Shown in pieces: positions 54,820 to 64,000 of a stretch of 64,000 bases of DNA. Each line of letters begins with the position of its first letter. Position 1 is the stretch's first letter. Origin of the DNA: Pomphorhynchus laevis (Eukaryota; Acanthocephala; Palaeacanthocephala; Echinorhynchida; Pomphorhynchidae). The notes beneath the pieces are model-generated. The model ran no database searches. It had not been told where the DNA came from and saw nothing but the letters and a program-made list of their open reading frames with translations. The stretch is from assembly GCA_012934845.2 (NCBI GenBank), contig WNNJ02000395.1, forward strand, positions 1 to 64,000, read 5' to 3'. The position numbers and the translations under genes were made by a program.

Positions 54820-57010
54820 GAGTATAATGGGAAGTGCTACGAGAACGTTAAATTTCAGTAATAGACGAACTCTGTGTGGAAATAATCCTCGGTGTGGAAT
54901 TTATGCAGCGCCACAACAGCTTTCAATTATTACTTCACGTACCAGAATCAGATTTAGTAGTTGCACGCCTGAAGTGTGCAAAAATAAGCCCTGTTCGACC
55001 CTTCCAACATCTGACGAGTGATCACAAACGCATTGCTGTTCGATCGTGTCTCTTCAGCTTTATGATCAAGCGCTTATCAAAACTGAAATATCAAAGTTGT
55101 TCGAAGACAGAATTATTCAACCAAGTACTACTCCATGGCGAGCGCAGGTTTTAGTGGTTCATCCTGATCGACATAGAAATCGGCTAGTAATCGATTATTC
55201 TCGAACAATAAATAAATATTCAATGCTGGATGCATATCCCTTACTTAACCTTCAAGACTTGATGTTGGAAATTAGGAAATTCAAATACTTCTCAACGATC
55301 GACCTTCAATCTGTGTATCATCAAATCGAGTTGCACGAGGATAATTGTATGTTTACAGGCTTTGAAGCCGATGGTAGGCTATACCATTTCAATAGACTAC
55401 CATTCGGACTGAAGAACGCGGATCATGCTTTCAAAGAGCGATGAATCAACTTATAGAAAAGTGGGATTTGAGGAACACTTACGCTTACCTTGATAACATC
55501 ACTATTTGCAGTAGGACAAAGAGTGATCACGACAAGAATCTTGCGAAATTTATGAATGTTGCTTTACAGATTGGCCTGACATTAAATGAGCAAAAATGCG
55601 AGTTAGGGCTGACTGAAGTAAAACTGTTGGGATATTTGGTCAAAAAAGGTAACTTAAAGCCGGACTCCAAAAGGCTATTCGTATTACTCCAAATTCCCGC
55701 CTCTGATGATATGAAGTCACTTAAACGCATAATGGGTATATTTGCGTATTATTCCTCCTGGATCCCTAATTATTCAGAAAAGATCAATTTCTTGAGTGGG
55801 ATTACGAGCTTTCCTCTCAGTCCTGAATCTTTGCCATCTCTCGAGAATCTCAAAAGGGATTTAGCAAAGGCGTTTTTGTATCACATAGATGATGCTAAAT
55901 CATTGACAGTTGAAACGTACGCTTCCGATGTCAGTATAGCAGCTACACTTAACGGCGATGGAAGACCTATAGCATTCTTTTCACGACGAATGTCGAAATT
56001 CGAGCGGAAATATTCTTCCGTGGAGAAAGAGGCCCAGGCAATAGTTGAATCCCTACACAAATGTCGACATTTTCTCATTGGTAGACAGTTCAATATATTT
56101 ACCGATCAGAGATCAGTGAGCTTTATTTTCCATCCCAGAAACCAGAATAAAATCAAAACTGACAAGATTGAGCGAGGGAAAGTCGAATTGGCGTGTTTCG
56201 ATTTCGATAGCTTTTATCGTCCTGGAAGCTTAAACGTCCCTGCTGATGCACTTACGCGAACATGCAGCTCAAAAAGTATCTCGAATAACTTAATGCGGAT
56301 GAAGGAGATGCTATGCCATTCTGGAATTAGGCGTTTGTCACATTACGTTAGATCTCGAAATCTTGGATACTCAATGGAAGAGTTAAAAAGACTGTGTGAA
56401 AAATGCGTTGCTTGTAAATGTTGCAAACCGAAATTCGCTTCTCTAAAGGATTGTCATGTAATCAAAGCTACCAGACCCTTTGAGAGGTTGTGCCTGGATT
56501 TTAAAGGGCCTCTACCAAGTAGAACAAGAAATAAATACATATTCGTTGCAGTAGATGAGTTTAGTCGCTATCCCTTTGCATTTCCATGCCCAGATATGTC
56601 AACTGAAACGGTATGTCGCTGTCTTCATCAAATATTCGGGATATTTGGATGTCCGAATTATGTTCACTCGGATCGAGGCACCTCATTCTTGTCTTCTGAT
56701 ACACGCCGTCTCATGCACAAACATGGCATTGGAAGTAGTTCCACTTCGCCATATAATCCAAGGGACAATGGACAATGTGAAAGATTTAATTCCACTATCT
56801 GGACGGCAGTCTCCGCCACTTTAATAAGCCAATCACTTCGTTTGAACGCTTGGGAGACTATACTTCTAAAAGTCTTTAATAGTATAAGGTCATTGTTGTC
56901 AACTACAACAAATCGAACCCCCATGAGCAAATTTTTACATATCTACGTAAGACTAATGATGGAATCCCGATGCCTGATTGGCTGGTGGAGTCAGAAGATA
57001 TACTAGTAAG
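54820..57010 (+). pseudogene. Gypsy 2 pol: RT, RNase H, integrase
   Basis: RT first half in 55046-55444 (LVIDYSRTINKY, FFSTIDLQ-like FSTIDLQSVYHQIEL, LPFGLKNADHAF). A one-base frameshift at about 55435 leads to the second half in 55441-57006 (TYAYLDNITIC; YLDN replaces YLDD). RNase H VETYASDVSIAATL has Tyr in place of the first catalytic Asp; ITDQRSVSF is kept. Integrase zinc CHSGIRRLSHY...CEKCVAC, core LCLDFKGP, YVHSDRGTSF and DNGQCERF with D, D, E intact. A frame change at about 56950 precedes the C-terminal ORF. Confidence 0.82.
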
Positions 57011-57374
57011 GCGACACGCTCAAAAATCTAAATTCGAGCCTTTAGTGGAACCAGCAAAGCTAATAGTGGATAATCCGAACTATGCTGTTGTAAGATATAC
57101 AGATAATCGGGAGAGCTTTATTTCTCTACGAGACAAAGCTCCCGGGAGCACGGAACTGACTACATCGAGCAATGCTTATAATGGTATGTCCAATCAATCG
57201 AATGATACTACAAATGAGGATCACATTCAAGATATTCAGTCTGATCAGAAGATGAACAATAACTCGATTTACGAAGAAGATTCCTCCTATGGGCCAGAAC
57301 CAGGACATGATATGAACGAATTATCACACAGTTCACTAAGACCGCAGCGGAAGAGAAATCACCACAGTACTTAA
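56970..57374 (+). pseudogene. Gypsy 2 integrase C-terminal tail
   Basis: Continues pol after a frame shift: VRRHAQKSKFEPLVEPAKLIVDN-type integrase C-terminal segment, an acidic Asn/Ser-rich region, then SSLRPQRKRNHHST. It ends just before the polypurine tract, as in gypsy 1. Confidence 0.6.
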
Positions 57375-57398
57375 ACGATTATATTTGGCGGGGGTGAA

Positions 57399-57465
57399 TG
57401 TCGTGATTGTATAACATTTTGTTTTGTTTTCTAGATGTATTCAATAAAGCTTCTATAATTCATCA
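57399..57465 (+). repeat. Gypsy 2 3' LTR, interrupted
   Basis: Starts TGTCGTGATTG right after the polypurine tract. ttttgttttctagatgtatt and caataaagctt parallel the gypsy 1 LTR. It is cut at 57465 by the nested element. A few bases (cataagg) on the far side at 61735 may be its end. Confidence 0.65.
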
Positions 57466-57750
57466 TGTGAACCAAACTAACGGTTAAATCAAAAATGTTT
57501 CTTTTTTAAGTCTCACACAATGCAGTAACTTACTATCACTGCTCTATCCGATAATGTTAAAATAAAATCACTTTTTTAATACAGTCGGCATAACAATACC
57601 ATTAATGTAGTGTGCAACACCGCTTACGATTGTTGAGTCGCTGCAGTAATACGGTCGACACAACACCATCATTGATGTAGTGTTCATTGAGCATCTTACC
57701 AACGCACTATGCAACAATAAGGAGATTAAAACGCCCAAACCGCCAGCACA
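57466..57750 (-). repeat. Gypsy 4 3' LTR
   Basis: 285 bp. On the minus strand it starts TGTGCTGGCGG and ends GGTTCACA. The TATA-like box seen in the 5' LTR is mutated here (ttttttaa). Confidence 0.88.
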
Positions 57751-57764
57751 TCCCCTCCTGATCT

Positions 57765-58126
57765 CTATGTATCTATATCATCCGACAGATCACAATAATA
57801 TGCATTAAGATAGTCGGGTCTTTTTCGGTTGCGTTTTTGTCTTACGGCTGTGGTCGATAGCACGTCCAATGACTCATCTTCTGAATTATATGTGTCGTGT
57901 ATCATCTGTTCGCCGTCGCTAGATATCGAATACTCCAATCTATTCATTTCTGTTCTTCGTTTTTATTGACTTGATTACATGGACGAATGTCTGTAACATG
58001 TCGCGGAATGCCATTGACTTCGGCAGTCTGTTTTGATATCAACGCCGTGATAACACCTTTGTTCCATCTAGTGGTACATTTCGCATTTGAAGGCTTAACA
58101 TACACATAATCTTCAACATCGTACAC
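57765..58126 (-). pseudogene. Gypsy 4 integrase C-terminal region
   Basis: Two pieces: VYVKPSNAKCTTRWNKGVIT and VNGIPRHVTDIRPC (58126-57944), an integrase C-terminal domain pattern (W...G.V.....NG.PRH..DIRP), then the acidic tail with RQKRNRKRPDYLNAYYCD (57947-57765). It is the end of pol, just before the polypurine tract. Confidence 0.7.
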
Positions 58127-58964
58127 CGATTTGACACCGATCTTTAGATGCGCATCGTCTACTATTGAGATGTCGCCGGGTATAACTGAACGCTCTTTCG
58201 GCCGGTGATGTTTCCGGTTCTAATCCAGGAGTCGGAGCCAAGTTGCACCAAAAAACGGCTTTAATCAGACTACACTTACAACGCGTCGCTGTTCTTTTTA
58301 TTGTTCGATGGCTTCTTTCTATAGTAGCATTTCCACATGGTCTGTACGCTGCTCGAAACCGTAACGATATTTCCCATTTTTCACATAAGATTCTAAGTTG
58401 TCGGTCTCTAAAAGCGCATCCATTGTCCAATAATAACTCGTCTGGCAATCCATGCTCTAATAATACGATTTTTAATTCAGTACATATTAATTCGATTGAT
58501 TCTTCTTTAATTTGTCTGTAGACGGCGTATCGAGTAGGGCTACAGTCAATAATCGTTAAATATATCATTCCAAGATAATGTGTAACATCAACATCCAATC
58601 GCTGTCATACCCGATCACAATAAGAAGTTCCATGTTCGTACCGAATTGGATGCGGGTCGATCGTATTACATTGATTGCAATATCTAACTATATATTCCAC
58701 ATCCTTCCTGTTTACGTTTGAATCGACTTTTCCAGCTAAGCCATATGACCGCTCGACTCCAAAATGCCCCAGATTATGCAACTCTCTTAAACGTGACAGA
58801 TGATCATCTTGACACACCGATGACGTATTTAATTTTCCCATCCAATTTACTCTGGTCATAGAATCCGCCAAGTTTTGCATTGAATTTACATATTCTATTC
58901 TTACTATTAAATTCAACTCCTCGATCATACATTCAATGACACATAGTCGCCGCTTAATAAGCAT
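58113..58964 (-). pseudogene. Gypsy 4 integrase: zinc domain and catalytic core
   Basis: HNLGHFGVERSYGLAG...YCNQC (HHCC zinc, 58964-58605), then after a stop VDVTHYLGMIYLTIID (first Asp), DELLLDNGCAF (second Asp) and GNATIERSHRTIKR (Glu). The DDE triad is intact. The segment after the core (APTPGLEPETSPAERAF) continues to the C-terminal domain. Confidence 0.78.
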
Positions 58965-58969
58965 CTCTG

Positions 58970-59640
58970 CGGCACCCTTCGTATTTACTCGATAAGTTCT
59001 ATTGATCGAGAATCAATTCATGCCGCAACCGTACGTGAATCTGTTCGTATTAGTATATCGGTTAACCACCATTTGATAGCCAAATTAATTCCTCGACTTA
59101 CAGCCTCGAGTTCGGCTACATTGATATGGAGTGACTAGTTACCCTTACGTAGCCAAGCCGCATCCTCAACTAAGTTTTCTCCAATTTGTAGTTTTACTCC
59201 GAGTAAAATATTACTTGCATCACACCACAATATTCCTTTATTAATATCAGGTACTGCCCACTTACCTTTCACAGGATCTTAAGTTTTCAGACGATCTAAT
59301 ATTTTCCGTACAGATTGAATCGCTTCTTGAACTAGCATATCGATCCATTTTGTACCGATTGCCAACCTTTTCGAATAGCTGCAAGCAATTCTTAGCCATC
59401 CTGCAATTGGGTAATTCGATACCAACTTACCACACAGTGAAGGTAACATGCGACGAGTCATTTTTTTCGGGAGCATAATTTTCAATGTCTATACAGGACC
59501 CTCTGCTAATATATAAATTCCTATCCTCACATTTTGTCACTCGCATTCCCAACACGCGATTGCCCTCAACTTGTATTGCTGATTTTGCTTTTAATCCGCA
59601 TTTCGCAAAATGGTCTATCAATGACTTACTCGATATAATA
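58970..59640 (-). pseudogene. Gypsy 4 RT thumb/connection and RNase H
   Basis: LPSLCGKLVSNYPIAGWLRIACSYSKR (RT connection, 59485-59279), then, with breaks, GILWCDASNILLGVKL, INVAELEAVSRGINLAIKW and IRTDS: the RNase H D, E and D motifs (about 59240-59030). RNase H would remove the RNA template during reverse transcription. Confidence 0.7.
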
Positions 59641-59653
59641 GCCGTGTCTATGA

Positions 59654-60304
59654 TTATGTCGTCCAGAAATCTGTCGCCGCATATATCCTCGAATTAAGCG
59701 CAAGCACCTTGTTAAGTATTAAAGTCATAATTATGGGTGAGATACATAATCCAAATCCAAGCCTTGTTAGCGCATAAGTCTTGCCATCGAAATTTACTAA
59801 TTGATATTTCCATAAACTTGGGCATATTTTTATTTGAAGATAAGCGTTTCGTAGATCGACTATTTCAGTTTTTCCTTGCATATTTCTTCATTTTCTAATA
59901 GTGTCTTCACAGACACTAATGTTATCCGCAGTGTGACAACTGATATATCTATTCAATTCCCTAAAGTCGAACACCGGACGAACTTTGTTCTTAGACGCAT
60001 GCACTACTGTCATTAGAAGTAATATTCCACACTCTACCCTATTTGGCCATTCCTTTAATATCCCTTCTTTGATCCACATCCGTATCTCTTTAATAAACTG
60101 CATTTCGATAGCGGGTTTATTTACGGAATTGTACTGCGGAATACTATTTGTTAGCTGTGGGGCTCTATCGATCCAAATCCACTTCGCCTCCCATTCTCCG
60201 TTTTGGAATATTATCTCAAAATCTTGATCAGTAATCGTCCACTTGTCCTTACTCATTGATGTTTGCTTAACTACGTTGGAACTCGTCTCATCCTCGTTGA
60301 TCAC
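59654..60304 (-). pseudogene. Gypsy 4 reverse transcriptase
   Basis: KNKVRPVFDFRELNRYISCHT (60304-59888) then TEIVDLRNAYLQIKICPSLW, LTRLGFGLCISPIIMT (block B) and RIYAATD with a frame break just where FLDDI should follow (59690). The first catalytic Asp (VDL) is present. Confidence 0.78.
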
Positions 60305-60720
60305 GTGGTAGGGAACGTATTCTCATCTGTACCGGTATGTGTCCCGGTCATGTATACATTGTTACAATCGTTCATACCTGACGTAATTTGATAACCTGCC
60401 CGAGACGGAACGCATTTTGTTTCTTGACATGGTACTCCGAAACGGATTTCGTGAGGGGATATATACACACCCGTTAAATGTCGTATTACATCCATGCCAA
60501 TTATGACATCAACATTGGGTAATATTGCATTTGATGCGATCATCTCTATTGATAACCTTTGTCCGTTGATAGTCAATGACACGAATGCGAATCCAACACA
60601 TTAAATATTTTGACCAGAGAATGAAGTAACGTCTACCGTCCATACCAATGCGATATCAGCGAAGTATGCATGACCGATCTATTGCATCCACTGTCAATCA
60701 GTCCCTTACATTGTTTGTCA
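60301..60720 (-). pseudogene. Gypsy 4 protease
   Basis: CKGLIDSGCNRSVMH (active site DSG, about 60700-60660), and after a stop MSLTINGQRL...NVDVIIGMDVIRHL, the flap and IIGxD block. It lies between gag and RT as expected for an aspartic protease. Confidence 0.75.
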
Positions 60721-60736
60721 TTTACAATTACATTAA

Positions 60737-61432
60737 TTATTGGTAAGCTGCAGGGTGACTGTGATCAATGGGTGAAGTTTGCGCCTGCGTAACAACTCCA
60801 CCCTTCTCGTTTCCCTGTATTCGGCAGAATCGTGCTATATGACCGTACAAACCGCAATTATAGCATCTGATATCCCGATTTCTGTATGCGTTTCGTTCTG
60901 AAAACCGAGGTTTACGCCGACAATATCCGACGGCACTAATAACATGATGTTCATCAGCAATAATTGAACGTACTCGGTCGCAAATCTCGTCTATAGTTAA
61001 ACTTTCAATTTTCGGAATACTTCGCATTTCTTTCGAGACATGACAAGGTAATGACGTGATAAGTGCCCTTCGTACCACCATATCTCCATCAATACCGGCT
61101 ATCCTTGTGAGTCTTCGCAATTCGGTAACGAAAACACCTACAGGTTCACCATCCCAACGAATATTACACAATTTTTCGTACGCTGTAAATGAATCTTCGC
61201 CAAATGTCAGGCGTAATTTCTGCCTTATCTTTACTGGGTCCGCCTTGTCTTTTTCATCCATTTCGGTATATACTGATAGAGCTGGTCCCTCCAATAGCAT
61301 TGGCAACAAAATTGATTCTTGGTCATCTTGACTCTGGAGCTTTATAACCAGCTCCAACTTAGTAAGCCAGTTTTCTATGTCTGAACTTCCATTGTACGGT
61401 TGCACAACATTAGTGATGCGGATTTTCGACAT
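60737..61432 (-). CDS. Gypsy 4 gag (open)
   Basis: 231 codons from ATG 61432 (MSKIRITNVVQPYNGSS). Capsid-like region WLTKLELVIKLQ, LLPMLLEGPALSVYTEMDEK and RQKLRLTFGEDSFTAYEKL, ending with one CCHC knuckle CYNCGLYGHIARFC. The ORF is open but the ATG is only 12 bp from the 5' LTR, leaving little room for a primer-binding site and leader. It packages the element's RNA. The downstream pol is dead. Confidence 0.75.
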   Translation of the reverse strand: MSKIRITNVVQPYNGSSDIENWLTKLELVIKLQSQDDQESILLPMLLEGPALSVYTEMDEKDKADPVKIRQKLRLTFGEDSFTAYEKLCNIRWDGEPVGVFVTELRRLTRIAGIDGDMVVRRALITSLPCHVSKEMRSIPKIESLTIDEICDRVRSIIADEHHVISAVGYCRRKPRFSERNAYRNRDIRCYNCGLYGHIARFCRIQGNEKGGVVTQAQTSPIDHSHPAAYQ

Positions 61433-61444
61433 GCCCGGTTAGCT

Positions 61445-61729
61445 TGTGAACCAAATTAACGGTTAAATCAAAAATGTTTCTTTTTTAAGTCTCACACAAT
61501 GCAGTAACTTACTATCACTGCTCTGTCCGATAATGTCAAAATAAAATCGCTTTTATAATACAGTCGGCATAACTATACCATTGATGTAGTGTGCAACACA
61601 GCTTACGATTGTTGAGTCGCTGCAGTAATACGGTCGACACAACACTATCATTGATGTAGTGTTCATTGATCATCTTACCAACGCACTATGCAACAATAAG
61701 GAGATCAAAACGCCCAAACCGCCATCACA
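61445..61729 (-). repeat. Gypsy 4 5' LTR with TATA box
   Basis: 285 bp. On the minus strand TATAAAAG at 61557-61550 lies in the LTR and is a plausible promoter. TG...CA ends, followed by the 5-bp duplication catca at 61730-61734. Confidence 0.88.
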
Positions 61730-61734
61730 CATCA

Positions 61735-62290
61735 CATAAGGGAAATTTGAAATTTCCATTTTCCAACATGCAATTTTGTCAATTTTAAATTTTACGTGAC
61801 GCCTGTTGTCGAGCATAAAAGAAACAGATCTTTGATCCATTATTAGTTTGAACGGTCGATTTAGTAGGAAGTGCTTCCATGTTCTTAGGGATTCGATTAT
61901 CACGTACGCTTCATTTTCGACAATATGATGTCTTCTCTCGTGTATGTTCAGACTACGCGAGAAGAAGGCAACCGGTCGTCCTTGTTGCAATAAGGCTGCT
62001 CCGGTGGCGTTCTCAGAGGCATCTGTTTCGACGGTAAACGGAATTTACTCATTAATTGTGTAAGTGCATGAGTCAATTGTATCCTTTTTTAAAACTTCGA
62101 TCGCACCTAGCGATTTTTGATTCAGCGGAAACGTTGTGCTGGACTTGGTAAGTGGTGACAACTTTGCGGAGAAATTCGTTATCAATCTACTATAATAGGA
62201 GAAGAATCCAAGTAAGCGTTTAAGCGATGCCGCATCATTAGGTATTTTGAGATTTTTCAATGCTGTTAGTCGATTTGGGTCAGGTTTCAT
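61735..62290 (-). pseudogene. Gypsy 3 RT thumb and RNase H
   Basis: MKPDPNRLTALKNLKIPNDAASLKRLLGFFSYYSR (62290-62045) is the RT thumb/connection. VETDASENATGAALLQQGRPVAFFSRSL, EAYVIIESL and MDQRSVSFML (62040-61780) are the RNase H blocks, with a frame break at about 62045. Confidence 0.75.
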
Positions 62291-62498
62291 TGTATTAAAT
62301 GATATCTCATACCCCAGTGTCCTGATTTTGTGACACAGTATACTGATTTCTTTTCATTTATCTAGCAATCGAATTTGTTTAGCGCTTCTTTAAATTGGGC
62401 AAGATTCAAGTCATGATTCAATTTGGATTTTTCACAGATAATGAAGTCATTGAGATAAGAAAAGACAACGTTCAATTTATTTACTTCGATGAAATTGT

Positions 62499-63368
62499 TC
62501 ATGTATCGCTGAAAGCATGATACGCCATTCGTGACTCCCATCGGTTTGCGTGTGAATAGGTAACGGCGACCATTCGCCTCAAACGCAGTAAAATGCCTTT
62601 CACGGGGTCAATCTCAATTTGATAATCAGCTTTCTGCAGGTCGATGAGGGAATAATATCGATGTTTTATTATTTCATTCGCTAGTTCTACGATTTTTGAT
62701 AGTGGGTAGGCATCAAGGTATGTAAATTGGTTTATAGTCTGAGAAAAGTCCACGACAAGACGTTTACTTCCTGTGGCTCTGGAGACGACGACCTGGGCTC
62801 TCCATGGTGACTGGCTTGGTTCTATGATGTCATTTTTGATCATGCGTTGGATTTCGTTCTGAATGAATGAATCATCGACTCTGCTGAATCTGCGGATCTT
62901 TGTCGCGATAGGAAAAGTTTCTGTCGACAAGTTTTTGAACAATAGCGGTGCGTCAATCGTAAAAGCAGCTGAATAGACGATTTCCAAGTCTGCTAGAGGA
63001 CCACCGAATTCGATCGCGAACGCATTATGCAGTCTCAAGAAGGGTATTCCCAGTATAGCATCTGTACACAAACGCGGAAGAACGAAAAATTCAATTAGTG
63101 AATATGTTTTCTTGTTTAAACATATCGACGACACTTTTCTTACGCTATTTTGGTTATCTTCGAAGCCAAATAAATCTGGGAAAAGGCCTTGCAAGTCTCG
63201 ATTTTTAGCATTTGTAACTTTGTGTTGTGAATGAACATAGGTCTGTTCAGTTGGTGCGCATCTAAGCCTTTCGATGGGTTTAAGGTCAATGAGGAGAAAA
63301 GCACGGCGGACAATGATTCTGATTTTGTTGAAGCACACACTCGTGAAAAATGTCCAAGTTTTCCACAT
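62499..63368 (-). pseudogene. Gypsy 3 protease C-terminus and RT
   Basis: AILGIPFLRLHNAFAIEFG (protease end), then NDIIEPSQSPWRAQVVVSR, RLVVDFSQTINQFTYLDAYPL and YYSLIDLQKADYQIEI (block A). Block B is frameshifted (NGVSCFQR) and SYLNDFIICEKSK (YLND) lies beyond it near 62450. Confidence 0.75.
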
Positions 63369-63399
63369 TTGACGGATCTAGCCAGACATTCGATTTGAG

Positions 63400-64000
63400 T
63401 ATGCGGTCTCCCTTCACAAAAGAAACAAGTGGGTTTCTTCCCTTGGAATAAAATAATTCTTCCCTTGTAAGAACTTAGTTCTCACACTAAGTCGATTAAG
63501 ATGTTGAAGTTCGTTGTTTAACCCTTCACTCGTTGTCGTAAGTCCTTCTTTGAGTAGATCAGGCGCACTCTGAATTTGTGCTAATTTGTGTCTGTCATTG
63601 ACTCCGGCAATGACAGACACGAATCAAATTCCATTAATCCTTGTCTGATCGAATCACAACGGATACCGCGTATAAAGGCATCTCGATTATAGTCATTTTT
63701 GGCTTCGTCTGCTGCCACAGTTCTAAAATTGCAGTCCTTCGCTAAGGATCGTTGCACTTGAATAAAGGTTTCGATGTCTGCCTCACTTTTCTGCCCACGA
63801 ATCGATAAAATGTGACGAGCAAGTACCTCGTTTGGAGTTTTTACGTAGATTTGCACTTATACTGTCATGGCTTCATCATACGTTGAGCAGTCTTCAATTA
63901 GTTCTTATACACGAGACCCTACATGCATTAGAAGGTATTTCAATATGTCGGTTTCGTGGGTTGAGGATACGACATAGCTGAAATTGTGCTTCCATAATTT
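63400..64000 (-). pseudogene. Gypsy 3 gag, partial
   Basis: VQIYVKTPNEVLARHILSIRGQKSEADIETF and LAKDCNFRTVAADEAKNDYNRDAFIRGI (63856-63581) parallel the gypsy 1 gag (QVYARHMLRCLKQ, LAAECNFEAMTAE). The N-terminus runs off the window. Frames change near 63620 and 63400. Confidence 0.7.

Larger units (their letters stand above)
53748..57465 (+). mobile_element. Ty3/gypsy LTR retrotransposon 2
   Basis: Gag, protease, RT, RNase H, integrase, polypurine tract (ggcgggggtgaa) and a partial 3' LTR in the same order and style as gypsy 1. Its leader (tttattgttaatata, 53748-53762) resembles the self-priming site of gypsy 1. The 5' LTR is not recognisable. The 3' LTR is interrupted at 57465 by the nested LTR element. 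Multiple stops. Confidence 0.8.
57466..61729 (-). mobile_element. Nested LTR retrotransposon (gypsy 4), structurally complete
   Basis: 4264 bp, minus strand, with 285-bp LTRs (about 12 differences), TG...CA ends and an exact 5-bp target duplication catca (57461-57465 and 61730-61734). It contains gag, protease, RT, RNase H and integrase. The polypurine tract aggagggga is next to the 3' LTR (57751-57759). The RT (KVRPVFDFRELNRYISCHT) belongs to a different gypsy lineage from gypsy 1-3. Several frameshifts and stops make it inactive. Confidence 0.88.
61735..64000 (-). mobile_element. Ty3/gypsy element 3, truncated by the window edge
   Basis: Minus strand, gag (right edge) to RNase H (left). 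The left end stops at the gypsy 2/gypsy 4 junction within the RNase H-integrase linker (KIACWKMEISNFP). The expected RPG motif and integrase are missing. Related to gypsy 1 and 2 by RT sequence. Several frame breaks. Confidence 0.78.

Noticed and set aside
1-64000. tRNA, rRNA or CRISPR-like features
   Set aside because: Looked for on both strands. No cloverleaf-like or rRNA-like segment was recognised, and the window is eukaryotic. A tRNAscan-SE run would be decisive for tRNAs.

Overview
The window is eukaryotic and reads as the genome of an AT-rich, repeat-dense invertebrate. One intronless tetraspanin-type gene, one small single-pass membrane protein candidate and at least ten retroelement copies of several classes sit in 64 kb of mostly non-coding AT-rich sequence. 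The Ty3/gypsy copies resemble CsRn1-like elements known from flatworms, so a flatworm is possible, but I cannot fix the phylum. No bacterial-style operons, rRNA genes or tRNA genes were recognised.

Layout. 0-10 kb: AT-rich DNA with one small gene (2.5 kb, minus), copies of a structured terminal repeat, and a decayed Penelope-like (PLE) reverse transcriptase (9.0-9.6 kb). 10.4-15.0 kb: a broken non-LTR element with a C-terminal restriction-like endonuclease (RLE), bounded by a direct repeat of about 690 bp. 16.3-17.0 kb: the tetraspanin gene, inside an inverted duplication whose arms are at 14.3-15.6 and 22.7-23.7 kb. 17.9-25.2 kb: PLE pieces with a GIY-YIG nuclease upstream of the RT (Naiad-like order), mixed with RLE-element and gypsy scraps. 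26.1-26.6 kb: a fold-back element carrying two hammerhead-ribozyme cores in opposite orientation. 27.2-35.0 kb: two copies of an APE-type LINE in divergent orientation; the first has both ORFs open. 35.2-37.7 kb: a second, nearly identical PLE. 38.0-40.7 kb: a second, different RLE-type element, decayed.

41.5-45.4 kb: a Ty3/gypsy element with 137-bp LTRs and a leader complementary to its own LTR (possible self-priming). 45.9-48.4 kb: the front half of another LINE. 48.6-53.7 kb: repeated LINE 3' ends followed by a third copy of the first LINE. 53.7-57.5 kb: a second gypsy element. 57.5-61.7 kb: a complete-structure LTR element with 285-bp LTRs and a 5-bp target duplication, nested at the join of the second gypsy and a third gypsy that runs off the right edge.

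Nearly all mobile-element ORFs carry stops, frameshifts or deletions. Only LINE A (27.2-31.1 kb) looks potentially competent. The most unusual items are the inverted hammerhead pair, the covarying RNA fold in the PLE terminal repeat, the self-complementary gypsy leader, and the 690-bp repeat around the RLE element with an empty site present elsewhere in the window.
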